Shown here: positions 1 to 7,597 of the stretch, one piece after another
Position numbering within the stretch: the first letter of the stretch is position 1
Layout: each line of letters starts with the position of its first letter
Assembly (NCBI GenBank): GCA_966250375.1
Contig: CBINHE010000037.1
Coordinates: forward strand, 1-39,463
Length of the DNA: 39,463 nt
Source: CAMLDH01 sp966250375
GTDB taxonomy: Bacteria > Pseudomonadota > Gammaproteobacteria > Burkholderiales > Burkholderiaceae_D
Direction: 5' to 3'
Position numbers and translations under genes: made by a program
The notes under the pieces: generated by a model
What the model was told of the DNA's origin: nothing
Databases searched by the model: none
What the model saw: the letters and a program-made list of their open reading frames with translations, nothing else

Positions 1-255
1 CATGCCCTCTCTTGCATATAAACTCGCCTGTTCCAAATTAACGCGACAGAACCTTCCAGGTTGCATGATGAAGCAGGGAGGGGACGTGCAGCATGCTGCA
101 TGCCTGTGTAACAGTATTGCCCTGCAAGGCGATACTTCTCCAGCCTGCTTGTGAGCACCAACGCTTCTGGAAATGGGGGGGCACAAAAACAAAAGACACG
201 AGAATTTTCATTCCGTGTCTTTTTTTATGGACCAACTTGAGGTGGTTTTGGTGAA
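1..255. other. Gene-free left edge of the window
   Basis: I see no convincing gene here. Short open frames on both strands lack ribosome binding sites and recognisable domains. The stretch holds a perfect 14-bp palindrome at 87-100 (centre GCATGC) and the terminator hairpin at 191-223. The gene that flanks the flgAMN operon on the left lies outside the window. Confidence 0.6.
183..228. terminator. Bidirectional Rho-independent terminator after flgN
   Basis: The arms AAAAGACACG (191-200) and CGTGTCTTTT (214-223) form a perfect 10-bp stem with a 13-nt loop. On the minus strand the stem is followed by a T-rich run, which suits termination of flgA-flgM-flgN. On the plus strand it is followed by seven T residues, so it could also stop a convergent transcript arriving from the left. 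Confidence 0.85.
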
Positions 256-714
256 TCAGCCCGAAGCAATGCTGTTGCCGCTGCCAATACCGCCCATGTG
301 TTTGCCATCCGGGCCGTATAGCGGCTGGCCATTGGCGCGCAGGAAATTGATTGAATCCCTGGTGAAATCAAGATGGGTATGCACCAGCACGCCATTGCGG
401 TGATTGCGTTCCTGAGCTTGTGCCGCGCATTCCATCAGCGCATGCCAAGCTTGCTGCAGTTTTTGACCGCCAGCAGCAGCGGCGGCATCGGCGCCACTGC
501 GGTCGGTCGGCCAGCCGAGCGTCATCTGGCACTGCTCACGCTTGTGGTCAAGCGCCACGATACGATCGACAAGTTCCTCCTTGTGCTTCGTTATCGCAGG
601 CAAGGCGGTAAAGTCGCCGTTGATCAGCGCTTGCGCTTCTTGGTCCAGTAATGCAATGAAGGCTTCGATCGCGGAGCATTCCTCGATCAGATGGGGCGTC
701 AGCAGCTTGCTCAT
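256..714 (-). CDS. flgN: Flagellar export chaperone FlgN
   Basis: This 152-residue protein is the expected size for FlgN, the cytoplasmic chaperone that binds the hook-filament junction proteins FlgK and FlgL and brings them to the export gate. It is mostly helical and charged: an N-terminal segment with LLDQEAQALINGDF resembles the FlgN family, followed by a long Gln/Ala-rich helix. The call rests on family resemblance plus position as the last gene of flgA-flgM-flgN, six bases behind flgM and just before a terminator. Its clients FlgK and FlgL are encoded downstream in the window. The ribosome binding site is weak, so translational coupling to flgM is likely (inference). Confidence 0.85.
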   Translation of the reverse strand: MSKLLTPHLIEECSAIEAFIALLDQEAQALINGDFTALPAITKHKEELVDRIVALDHKREQCQMTLGWPTDRSGADAAAAAGGQKLQQAWHALMECAAQAQERNHRNGVLVHTHLDFTRDSINFLRANGQPLYGPDGKHMGGIGSGNSIASG

Positions 715-720
715 GGTAGG

Positions 721-1029
721 TTATTTGTGCAGTAGTTCGCGCACCGAGTCGATCAGGCCATCGGCAATCTTCCCGGGGTTGATTTGATAGCGCTCTTCAC
801 TGATCGCGCGCCGGATTTCGGCGACACGAGCAACATCGAAATCGTCGCTGCCGGGTTGTGTCAACTGAACCTGCAACTGATGCGCTTCGGCTGTCATCGG
901 CGTCAGATCGACCGGTGCCTTGTCGTCGACGGCAGTTGCGGCGGCGCGCGCTGCGCCATCCTTGGCGGGCAGTGCACCAGCTTTACTGGGCGCTTTACTT
1001 AACGGAGTGATGGTTGGATCGATTTTCAA
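721..1029 (-). CDS. flgM: Anti-sigma-28 factor FlgM
   Basis: FlgM holds FliA (sigma-28) inactive until the hook-basal body is complete and is then exported through the flagellum. The 102-residue product begins MKIDPT, like other FlgM proteins. It has a disordered Ala/Thr/Asp-rich middle and a C-terminal FliA-binding region with VDLTPMTAEAHQLQ, then VARVAEIRRAISEERYQINPG, which is the family signature. The start appears to be TTG at 1029, preceded by GGGGA six bases upstream; no ATG is available in the right place. A sigma-28 promoter sits immediately upstream (1057-1083), giving the classic autoregulatory arrangement. The gene lies between flgA and flgN on the minus strand. Confidence 0.93.
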   Translation of the reverse strand: MKIDPTITPLSKAPSKAGALPAKDGAARAAATAVDDKAPVDLTPMTAEAHQLQVQLTQPGSDDFDVARVAEIRRAISEERYQINPGKIADGLIDSVRELLHK

Positions 1030-1056
1030 GATATTTCCCCAAGAGGCTTATCCCGT

Positions 1057-1083
1057 ATAACGGCAGTTTGCCACAGAACTTTA
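1057..1083 (-). promoter_or_regulatory. FliA (sigma-28) promoter of flgM
   Basis: On the minus strand TAAAGTTC (1083-1076) is followed by exactly 11 bases and then GCCGTTAT (1064-1057). The enterobacterial sigma-28 consensus is TAAAGTTT, 11 bases, GCCGATAA, so both boxes and the spacing fit. It lies in the 107-bp gap between flgA and flgM and would drive flgM and flgN as class 3 genes independently of flgA. Confidence 0.88.
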
Positions 1084-1136
1084 GCGTTCAACTGAAAACA
1101 GGCGCGAAAAAACGGCGCAGGAATGCTGAAAAGATG

Positions 1137-1817
1137 TCAATTCAGCACTTCGACCGAGCCATCTCCCTGGACAGTTCCGCTTACCAGTTGGCCGCCTTGG
1201 GTCTTGACCTGAATGACGGCGCCAATCACTCCCTGGGTCATTGCCTTTCCTTCGGTGCCGGCCATAAATCCATCTCCGCGCGTCACGACTTTAACAATTT
1301 GCCCCTGTTGCATCACGATGGCGCCGCGTAGCGCTTCCAACCGCAACGGCGCGCCGGAAGCGATGCGATTGCGCGCGACCATCCCATTTAGTTGCGCGGG
1401 ATTGGTGACGACGCTGCGCGGCAGTGCGGCAAGGTCGCCTTCGCGCTGCGCGAAATCCGTGGGCGCCAGCGCCTCACCCGCGTTGATCGTGCGGGTCGCA
1501 GCATAGTAATTTGCAAATACCGCGACATAAGCAGGAACATAGCGCGTCCAGGGCTGCTCCGCGTTGCAGCGTATCCCGACCGACAGTCGGCCCCAGGCAC
1601 GCGCGCCGTTCGGCAAAAAAGGTTTGGGCGTGTCGCAGGACGGTAGTGGGCCCGACATCGGCGTATTGATAGTGATCACGACCTTTCCCGGCAGGCCGGC
1701 AGTCTCGTTCAGCAAAAAGCGTTCGATTATCGGCTGTGCGGGGCCGGTCAGCGGGGCCGGCGATGCAGCGTTGGCGGTCATTGCCATGGCTGTCAGAGAC
1801 GTTAGGAACGCGCGCAA
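1137..1817 (-). CDS. flgA: P-ring assembly chaperone FlgA
   Basis: FlgA is the periplasmic chaperone that helps FlgI assemble into the P ring. The C-terminal half has the SAF-type fold typical of the family, with INAGEALAPTDFAQREGDLAALP, then LNGMVARNRIASGAPLR, and ends in GDGSVEVLN. The frame stays open up to an ATG at 2018 (293 residues), but that ATG has CCCCC in front of it. I place the start at the in-frame TTG at 1817, which has GGGAA six bases upstream. It gives 226 residues with a clean signal peptide (hydrophobic AFLTSLTAMAMTANA, cleavage near ANAA/SP), the normal family length. The extra frame upstream is the palindromic element 1804-1964, whose stem contains this start region. The start is the uncertain part; the identity is not. 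Confidence 0.88.
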   Translation of the reverse strand: MRAFLTSLTAMAMTANAASPAPLTGPAQPIIERFLLNETAGLPGKVVITINTPMSGPLPSCDTPKPFLPNGARAWGRLSVGIRCNAEQPWTRYVPAYVAVFANYYAATRTINAGEALAPTDFAQREGDLAALPRSVVTNPAQLNGMVARNRIASGAPLRLEALRGAIVMQQGQIVKVVTRGDGFMAGTEGKAMTQGVIGAVIQVKTQGGQLVSGTVQGDGSVEVLN

Positions 1818-1964
1818 AATAATTTCCCGATTTGTCTCGTGTCTGGCGGGCGCATTGCTGCGTTGCCCCTCGCTTGTGTGGCTCGCCACACGGCGCTCGG
1901 GTGCGCCTTGCACTGCATCCCGCCAGACTCGTCCAAATCGGGAAATTATTTTGCGCGCGTTCCT
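1804..1964. repeat. Palindromic element, copy 1 (locus-specific arms, shared core)
   Basis: The outer arms 1804-1834 and 1934-1964 are perfect 31-bp inverted repeats. A further inner stem is CTGGCGGG-like (1842-1850 with 1919-1927), and a central hairpin GTGTGGC-TC-GCCACAC lies at 1876-1891. The core 1848-1922 matches 5935-6008 of copy 2 at about 62 of 75 positions by hand alignment, yet the outer arms are unrelated between the copies. The left arm contains the probable flgA ribosome binding site and TTG start, so the right arm is an inverted duplicate of the flgA 5' end. No transposase is encoded within it. Confidence 0.85.
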
Positions 1965-2223
1965 TAGCAACGCCGGTGAGGCGCACTGGCGCCAATTTCG
2001 CGATGCGAGTATCTTCATGGGGGAGTTGTCTCGAAAAAAGCGTCGGCCGACACGTTGCCGTCATTCTAGACCATCGGGCGCGGCCGTCAATGTGGCGACA
2101 AGGGCTGAATAGCGTGGAAAATCCCTGCCTATTCATGCGATTGGGGCTTGCGGTGCCTGCCTATAATTAATTCGATTAGAGGTCTTGGGTAACTTGGTCG
2201 CTTACTTTTATGGTGGGTCAATT
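1965..2223. other. Divergent flgA/flgB intergenic region
   Basis: Together with the palindromic element this forms about 400 bp without a gene between flgA and flgB. A TATAAT hexamer at 2162-2167 is a plausible -10 for flgB, with TTGGGG at 2141-2146 as a poor -35 at a short 15-bp spacing. Weak -35 boxes are common in activator-dependent (FlhDC class 2) flagellar promoters, but I could not recognise a convincing FlhDC box. No -10 for flgA is obvious. Confidence 0.5.
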
Positions 2224-2631
2224 ATGATTGATAAGCTCAACGCCGCTCTCCAGTTTCATCAGGAGGCGCTTAACCTGCGCGGGCGGCGGCAGGAAGTCTT
2301 GGCGGCCAATATTGCTCACGCCGATACGCCAAATTACAAGGCGCGCGATTTTGATTTCAGCAGCAGTTTGACTGAGGCCATGGAGCGTGGCCGGTATTCG
2401 CAATCACTCGCGCTGCGCACCACGTCGCAGCGCCATCTTCCAGGCGAAGTCACGCTAAGCACCAATGAAGATCTGCTGTACCGCATACCAACCCAGTCCA
2501 GCATCGACGGCAATACAGTCGAAATGGACGCCGAACGGGTCCAGTTTGCCGACAATACGGTGCGGCAAGAAGCCGACTTGACGGTGCTTACCGCGCAGAT
2601 CAAGACGTTACTGTCAGCGATTCAGCAATAA
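2224..2631 (+). CDS. flgB: Flagellar basal-body proximal rod protein FlgB
   Basis: FlgB is one of the proximal rod proteins exported by the flagellar type III system to build the drive shaft above the MS ring. The 135-residue product has the expected length. The N-terminal rod motif NIAHADTPNYKARDFDF is clear, and the C-terminal amphipathic helix (LTVLTAQIKTLLSAIQ) is typical of axial proteins. The frame extends to 2185, but ATG 2224 has GGTGGG just upstream and gives the family N terminus (MIDKLNAALQFHQEAL). It is the first gene of the flgB-flgL run; flgC follows 27 bases later. Confidence 0.97.
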   Translation: MIDKLNAALQFHQEALNLRGRRQEVLAANIAHADTPNYKARDFDFSSSLTEAMERGRYSQSLALRTTSQRHLPGEVTLSTNEDLLYRIPTQSSIDGNTVEMDAERVQFADNTVRQEADLTVLTAQIKTLLSAIQQ

Positions 2632-2658
2632 ATAAATAGCGAATAAGAGGTCAAGTCT

Positions 2659-3075
2659 ATGCCGTCTCCCAATGTTTCGCTGAATATCTTCGATGTTGCC
2701 GGTTCTGCAATGACTGCGCAGTCGCAGCGCCTCAACGTCACCGCCAGCAACTTGGCGAATGCCGATAGTGTTACCGGTCCCGACGGCCAGCCGTACCGCG
2801 CCCGGCATGTGGTGTTCGCGATGGCGCCGCAGGCCGAGCAGGCAATTGGCGGTGTGCGGGTGGCAGGTGTGGTCGAGGATCAGTCGCCGATGCGCATGGT
2901 ACACGATCCGAAGAATCCCCTCGCTGATGCCAACGGTTATGTCACCATGCCGAACGTTAACGTGGTCGAGGAAATGGTTAACATGATTTCCGCTTCACGT
3001 TCTTATCAGGCCAATGTCGAGGTGCTCAATACAGCCAAGACCATGATGCTGAAAACCCTTACGGTTGGTCAATAA
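2659..3075 (+). CDS. flgC: Flagellar basal-body rod protein FlgC
   Basis: FlgC is a proximal rod subunit. The 138-residue product shows the axial-protein N terminus (FDVAGSAMTAQSQRLNVTASNLANADS) followed by the family-typical PYRARHVVF. The C-terminal motif is NVNVVEEMVNMISASRSYQANVEVLNTAK, with the heptad pattern that forms the rod coiled coil. A GAGG ribosome binding site precedes ATG 2659. It sits between flgB and flgD in the standard order. Confidence 0.97.
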   Translation: MPSPNVSLNIFDVAGSAMTAQSQRLNVTASNLANADSVTGPDGQPYRARHVVFAMAPQAEQAIGGVRVAGVVEDQSPMRMVHDPKNPLADANGYVTMPNVNVVEEMVNMISASRSYQANVEVLNTAKTMMLKTLTVGQ

Positions 3076-3118
3076 TCGTTGATTGACGGCTGGCCTTTTA
3101 CTTCAGGAAAGACAAATT

Positions 3119-3781
3119 ATGGCAATCTCCGCAGCCCCCGCGCTCGATAGTAAATCTACATTGGCGCCAGCGTCGAGCACGCCTTCAATTGCTGAGACCG
3201 AACAGCGTTTCCTCAAGCTGCTGACCACGCAATTGAACAACCAGGACCCAACAAATCCGCTCGACAATGCCCAACTGACGTCGCAACTGGCGCAGATGAG
3301 TACGGTCAGCGGTATCGAAAAATTAAATGCCGCATTCCAGTCGCTGGTTACGCAAAGCTCGTCCACGCAGGTGCTCCAGGCCGCATCGATGATCGGGCAC
3401 GGCGTACTGGTGCCGGGCAACGAGCTTGCGCTTAGCAACGGCGAGCAAACCTTGTTCGGCATCGACATGCAAGGGGCGGCGCAAGCTGTCGACGTGACGA
3501 TTGCCGACGGCGGTGGGAATACTGTCCGTACGTATAAGCTGGGCGCACTGCCGGAAGGTACCAAGACCTTGATGTGGGATGGCAAGGGCGACAATGGTGT
3601 ACCGGTCGCGGATGGCAAATACAGCATCAGCGTTACCGCTACGGCTGGCGACAAGGCCGTGGCTGCGAATTCGTTGAATTATTCGCAAGTGGTCAGCGTG
3701 GCGCAAAATGTTTCCGGTGTTTCGCTCGATCTGAGCAACGGAGGGAAGGCCAATCTGAGTAGTGTCAAACAGATTCTTTGA
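3119..3781 (+). CDS. flgD: Hook-capping (hook scaffold) protein FlgD
   Basis: FlgD forms the temporary cap under which hook protein FlgE polymerises and is then displaced. The 220-residue product has the conserved N-terminal segment FLKLLTTQLNNQDPTNPLDN, then AQLTSQLAQMSTVSGIEKLN. It also has the C-terminal FlgD Tudor-like/Ig-like region with GAAQAVDVTIADGGGNTVRT and WDGKGDNGVPVADGKYSISV. The frame is open further upstream, but ATG 3119 has AGGA at a good distance and gives the usual N terminus. It lies between flgC and flgE. Confidence 0.96.
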   Translation: MAISAAPALDSKSTLAPASSTPSIAETEQRFLKLLTTQLNNQDPTNPLDNAQLTSQLAQMSTVSGIEKLNAAFQSLVTQSSSTQVLQAASMIGHGVLVPGNELALSNGEQTLFGIDMQGAAQAVDVTIADGGGNTVRTYKLGALPEGTKTLMWDGKGDNGVPVADGKYSISVTATAGDKAVAANSLNYSQVVSVAQNVSGVSLDLSNGGKANLSSVKQIL

Positions 3782-3858
3782 GTTCGTACGATAAACAGGC
3801 TGCGGAGCGCCTATAGTCTCTGATCGTTTCAATAAAATTAACGGAAAAGGGGAGCGCA

Positions 3859-5121
3859 ATGAGTTTTTCGCAAGGCGTAAGCGGGCTGAATGCCGCCGCT
3901 AGCAATCTCGACGTAATCGGCAACAATATTGCTAACTCGGGCACCGTCGGCTTCAAGAGTGGCGCCGCAGTTTTTGCCGATGTGTATGCGGGGTCGCGCG
4001 TCGGCCTTGGTACCAAGGTCGCGGCCGTTTCTCAGAATTTCAGCCAGGGTTCGCTGCAGAGCAGTACCAGGCCACTGGATGTGGGTATTGCCAACGGCGA
4101 CGGCTTTTTTCGTATGTCCAGCGCCAGCGGTGAGGTCAGCTACTCGCGCAACGGCCAGTTCACCAAGGACAAGGATGGTTTTCTGGTCAATTCCGCAGGC
4201 TTGATGGTGACCGGCTACCAAGTTTCGGCCAACGGCACGATCGCCGGCGGCAGCCCGACCGCACTGCAGTTGCCAAACACCGCCATGGCGCCGAATGCAA
4301 CCACCGCCATCGCTTCCTCGTACACCATCGATTCGCGCAGCACGGTGCCAACCACGGCGCCATTCGATGAGACGAATCCCGATACGTACAATTACGCGAA
4401 TGCCGTTACGATCTACGACTCCCTGGGCAATCCGCATGAATTAACAACATTCTTCGTCAAGACCGGTTCCAATGCCTGGGATGCCTATGCAACCGCCGAC
4501 GGCTGGCCGCTCACCGCAACCGGCGCCATGGTGCCGGACGCCAACGTCGATGGCATCCCGGATGCAGGTGCGTCGGCACTCAGTGGCCTCACGTTCAACA
4601 CTGTCGGCGCACTGACTGCGCCCGCGAACGGCACGGTGAATTTTGCCCTCCTTGATTTCAATAATGGTTCGGCGCTTATGAACTTTGACATGGACTTCAC
4701 GGGCACTACCCAGGTCGCCAACAACAACAGTGTGAATACGTTGACCCAGGATGGCTATACCGCAGGCTCATTGATCGGATTTGAAATCGGTCAGGACGGC
4801 ATCATCACCGGGAAATACTCCAACGAACAGATCAACACCTTGGGACAAATCGTGCTGTCCTCGTTTCCCAATCCGAATGGCCTGCTGCCGAAGGGCGACA
4901 ATGTGTGGGGTGAAACGGCAGCATCCGGCCAGCCGTTGACGGGCACGCCGGGCAGCGGCACGAAAGTCGGCGCGCTGGAGTCCGGCACGTTGGAAAGCTC
5001 CAACGTCGACTTGACTGGCGAGCTGGTCAATCTGATCGTCGCGCAGCGCACCTATCAGGCCAACGCGCAGACCGTGCAGGCGCAGAGCCAGGTAATGCAA
5101 ACGCTGGTGAACATGCGTTGA
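3859..5121 (+). CDS. flgE: Flagellar hook protein FlgE
   Basis: FlgE polymerises into the hook, the flexible joint between rod and filament. The 420-residue product is the normal size for short-form FlgE. It begins SFSQGVSGLNAAASNLDVIGNNIANSGTVGFKSG, the axial N-terminal D0 domain. It ends with SNVDLTGELVNLIVAQRTYQANAQTVQ and VMQTLVNMR, the D0 partner helix. The middle (about residues 90-350) is the variable outer D1/D2 region. GGGGAG precedes the ATG. The upstream gap to flgD is 77 bp with no evident terminator. Confidence 0.97.
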   Translation: MSFSQGVSGLNAAASNLDVIGNNIANSGTVGFKSGAAVFADVYAGSRVGLGTKVAAVSQNFSQGSLQSSTRPLDVGIANGDGFFRMSSASGEVSYSRNGQFTKDKDGFLVNSAGLMVTGYQVSANGTIAGGSPTALQLPNTAMAPNATTAIASSYTIDSRSTVPTTAPFDETNPDTYNYANAVTIYDSLGNPHELTTFFVKTGSNAWDAYATADGWPLTATGAMVPDANVDGIPDAGASALSGLTFNTVGALTAPANGTVNFALLDFNNGSALMNFDMDFTGTTQVANNNSVNTLTQDGYTAGSLIGFEIGQDGIITGKYSNEQINTLGQIVLSSFPNPNGLLPKGDNVWGETAASGQPLTGTPGSGTKVGALESGTLESSNVDLTGELVNLIVAQRTYQANAQTVQAQSQVMQTLVNMR

Positions 5122-5148
5122 TGAAATGAAAATGAAAAAGGAGCGCGC

Positions 5149-5892
5149 ATGGATCGGATGATTTATATTGCCGCGGCCGGCGCCAAGCAGGCGCTGGAGC
5201 AGCAAGCGTCGGTGGCGAACAACATGGCGAACGTGTCGACCACGGGTTTTCGCGCGCAACTTAACAACTACCGTGCGGTACCGGTGGTCGGTGCAGAAGC
5301 GCCCACCCGCGCCTTCGTGGTGGCATCCACCCCTGGCGCCGACATGGGAGCCGGTCCGATCATGGAAACCGGACGACCGCTGGATGTTGCGATACGCGGT
5401 GACGGCTGGCTGGCGGTACAGATGCCCGATGGCAGCGAAGCTTATACCCGTGCCGGAAACTTGCAGATAGGCGCCGATGGCCAGTTGCTCACCATGGACA
5501 ACCGTCCAGTCATGGGTGATGCCGGTCCGATAGTGGTGCCGCCGGGTTCTTCCGTGGCCATTGCCACGAATGGACTGGTGAGCGCACGGGGGGAGGGCAA
5601 TCCTGCTGTCGGCAGGGAAGAGGTAGGGCGCCTGAAACTGGTCAATCCGGACACTGCCAATCTTGAACGCGGCGGTGACGGCCTGTTCCGTATGCGCGCC
5701 GGTGCGGACGAGGCTCAGGCAGATCCGAATGTCATGCTGGTCACAGGCGCACTGGAAGGCAGCAATGTCAATCCGGTGGAGGCAATGGTGGACATGATTG
5801 CCAATGCTCGCCGCTATGAGATGCACATGAAGGCAGTGCAGACCGCCGACGGCGATGAACAGCATGCGAACAGATTGCTGGGCTTGAGTTAA
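5149..5892 (+). CDS. flgF: Flagellar basal-body rod protein FlgF
   Basis: FlgF is a proximal rod subunit related to FlgG. The 247-residue product starts MDRMIYIAAAGAKQALEQQASVANNMANVSTTGFRA, characteristic of FlgF. It ends with VNPVEAMVDMIANARRYEMHMKAVQTAD, the C-terminal rod helix. AAGGAG stands seven bases before the ATG. The stop codon coincides with the first bases of the second palindromic element (5892-6050), which separates this gene from flgG. Confidence 0.97.
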   Translation: MDRMIYIAAAGAKQALEQQASVANNMANVSTTGFRAQLNNYRAVPVVGAEAPTRAFVVASTPGADMGAGPIMETGRPLDVAIRGDGWLAVQMPDGSEAYTRAGNLQIGADGQLLTMDNRPVMGDAGPIVVPPGSSVAIATNGLVSARGEGNPAVGREEVGRLKLVNPDTANLERGGDGLFRMRAGADEAQADPNVMLVTGALEGSNVNPVEAMVDMIANARRYEMHMKAVQTADGDEQHANRLLGLS

Positions 5893-6050
5893 GGTGATTT
5901 CCGTGAATAAATATCCCATTTTCGCGGCGCATACGGGCGCGCTGCTGCGTTGTTCCTCGTTTGTGTGGCCCGCCACACGGCACTCGTCACGCCTTGCATC
6001 GCATCCCGTCTGCACCACGACCATGGGATAGTCATTCACGGAAATCACCT
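5892..6050. repeat. Palindromic element, copy 2, between flgF and flgG
   Basis: The outer arms 5892-5919 and 6023-6050 are inverted repeats of 28 bp with three central mismatches. The core 5935-6008 matches copy 1 (1848-1922), including GTGTGGCCCGCCACAC at 5964-5979. An inner pair ACGGG/CCCGT (5933-5937, 6005-6009) replaces GCGGG/CCCGC of copy 1, so the base pair changes together. The total length, 159 bp, is almost the same as copy 1 (161 bp) although the arm sequences differ. It stands in the flgF-flgG mRNA as a long hairpin and may act in processing or polarity (inference). Confidence 0.85.
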
Positions 6051-6099
6051 AATTGAATTTAAACATGGCTACGGCCATCTCGCAGGAGTCTTTCTTACC

Positions 6100-6882
6100 A
6101 TGATTCGTTCCCTTTGGATCGCCAAAACCGGCCTTGATGCGCAGCAGACGCAGCTTGATGTTATTTCCAACAATCTTGCCAACGTCGGCACCACCGGCTT
6201 CAAACGCAGCCGTGCCGTGTTCGAGGATCTGATGTATCAAAACCTGCGGCAGCCAGGCAGCCAAAGCTCCGATCAGACCCGTTTGCCGTCCGGTCTGCAA
6301 GTCGGTACCGGGGTACAGATCGTCGCCTCGGAACGGATTCATACGCAAGGCAATCCAACCAAGACCGATAATTCAAAGGACGTTGCGATCATTGGTGGCG
6401 GCTTCTTCCAGGTTCTGATGCCGGACGGTACGACTGCCTATACCCGTGACGGATCATTCCAGTCCGATCAGAATGGGCAACTGGTGACTGCCAGCGGCTT
6501 TCCGGTACAGCCGGCGATCACACTGCCGCAAAACACGACGAGCCTGACGATTGGACGCGACGGCATTGTTTCGGTGACGGTGGCCGGTAGCAGCGCCACC
6601 GTGCAGATCGGCCAGATGCAACTGGCGACATTCCTGAATCCGGCCGGATTGGAAAGCAAGGGCGAGAATCTGTACGCGGAAACCGACGCTTCCGGCGGGC
6701 CCAACCAGACCGTGCCCGGCCAGAATGGCGGGGGAAATCTCAGCCAAGGCTATGTCGAAGCATCCAACGTCAACGTGGTCGAAGAGCTGGTCAACATGAT
6801 CCAGGCACAGCGTGCCTACGAGATCAACAGCAAGGCCGTGTCGACCTCGGATCAGATGCTGGCTCGTCTGTCGCAGCTCTGA
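6100..6882 (+). CDS. flgG: Flagellar distal rod protein FlgG
   Basis: FlgG builds the distal rod that passes through the P and L rings. With the ATG at 6100 the product has 260 residues, the usual FlgG length. It begins MIRSLWIAKTGLDAQQTQLD and then VISNNLANVGTTGFKRSRAVFED, which is diagnostic. The C terminus SNVNVVEELVNMIQAQRAYEIN is the rod helix. The frame stays open to about 5950, but that part translates the palindromic element and is not homologous. AGGAG lies about 11 bases before the chosen start. The gap to flgF (207 bp) is unusually long for this operon because of the inserted element. Confidence 0.97.
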   Translation: MIRSLWIAKTGLDAQQTQLDVISNNLANVGTTGFKRSRAVFEDLMYQNLRQPGSQSSDQTRLPSGLQVGTGVQIVASERIHTQGNPTKTDNSKDVAIIGGGFFQVLMPDGTTAYTRDGSFQSDQNGQLVTASGFPVQPAITLPQNTTSLTIGRDGIVSVTVAGSSATVQIGQMQLATFLNPAGLESKGENLYAETDASGGPNQTVPGQNGGGNLSQGYVEASNVNVVEELVNMIQAQRAYEINSKAVSTSDQMLARLSQL

Positions 6883-6886
6883 TCCA

Positions 6887-7585
6887 ATGCGTGAGCCGAC
6901 CGTGAGCAGCCTGATAGTGCGGCTTGTGCTGCCCCTCTTGTTGGGCAGCGTGATGCTGTTGAGCGGGTGCGCGCAATTGCCGCGTGAACCACTCGTGCAG
7001 CAGCCGATGACGGCGACTGCCGATGTGCGGCCAGCGACGCCGGTCAATGGCGCAATTTATCAAGCGAGCTACGGCGCACAAGCGCTGTTTGAAGACCGGC
7101 GACCGCGCAATGTAGGCGATATTCTGACTATCGTAGTCAGTGAAAACGTCAACGCCAGCAAAAATTCCGCCACCAATGCGAGTCGTGATGGCAGCGCCGG
7201 CGCCACGCTCACCACGATCCCGAGATTTCTGGGGGGCTTGTTCGACGATCAGAACGCCGAGGCTAACGGCAGCAACAAGCTGAACGCGAAAGGTGGCGCC
7301 AACGCTGCCAATACTTTCAACGGCACCATTACGGTGACGGTCATCAAAGTGCTCGGCAATGGCAATCTGGTCGTCAGCGGCGAGAAACAGATGCTGATCA
7401 ATCAGGGAACTGAATTCATCCGCTTTTCCGGTGTTGTCAATCCGCATACGGTTAGCGGCCAGAATACCGTATTCTCGACCCAGGTTGCGGATGCGCGGAT
7501 CGAATACAGTGCCAAGGGCTACATCGACGAAGCACAGACCATGGGCTGGCTGCAGCGCTTCTTCCTCAACGTGCTGCCATTCTGA
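6887..7585 (+). CDS. flgH: Flagellar L-ring lipoprotein FlgH
   Basis: FlgH forms the L ring in the outer membrane. The 232-residue product carries a lipoprotein signal: hydrophobic residues 13-25 followed by the lipobox LLSGC, with the lipidated cysteine at residue 28. The conserved segment ALFEDRRPRNVGDILTIVVSENVNASKN and the C-terminal GYIDEAQTMGWLQRFFLNVLPF identify the family. The frame is open further upstream inside flgG, but ATG 6887 gives the right signal peptide; GTG 6891/6902-type starts nearby cannot be excluded. It is 4 bases behind flgG. Confidence 0.96.
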   Translation: MREPTVSSLIVRLVLPLLLGSVMLLSGCAQLPREPLVQQPMTATADVRPATPVNGAIYQASYGAQALFEDRRPRNVGDILTIVVSENVNASKNSATNASRDGSAGATLTTIPRFLGGLFDDQNAEANGSNKLNAKGGANAANTFNGTITVTVIKVLGNGNLVVSGEKQMLINQGTEFIRFSGVVNPHTVSGQNTVFSTQVADARIEYSAKGYIDEAQTMGWLQRFFLNVLPF

Positions 7586-7597
7586 TCATACTAATTA

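Noticed and set aside
1818..2018. N-terminal extension of flgA from ATG 2018
   Set aside because: It encodes the palindrome, has no signal peptide at its start and no ribosome site. I keep it as a possibility in the findings but not as the annotated start.
4768..6048. A 426-codon minus-strand frame across flgE, flgF and palindromic element 2
   Set aside because: It crosses three unrelated features, is His/Arg-rich, and has no ribosome site; it is a shadow of flgE and flgF.
5950..6099. N-terminal extension of flgG
   Set aside because: It translates the palindromic element; FlgG proteins start with MIRSLWIAKTG, which is at 6100.
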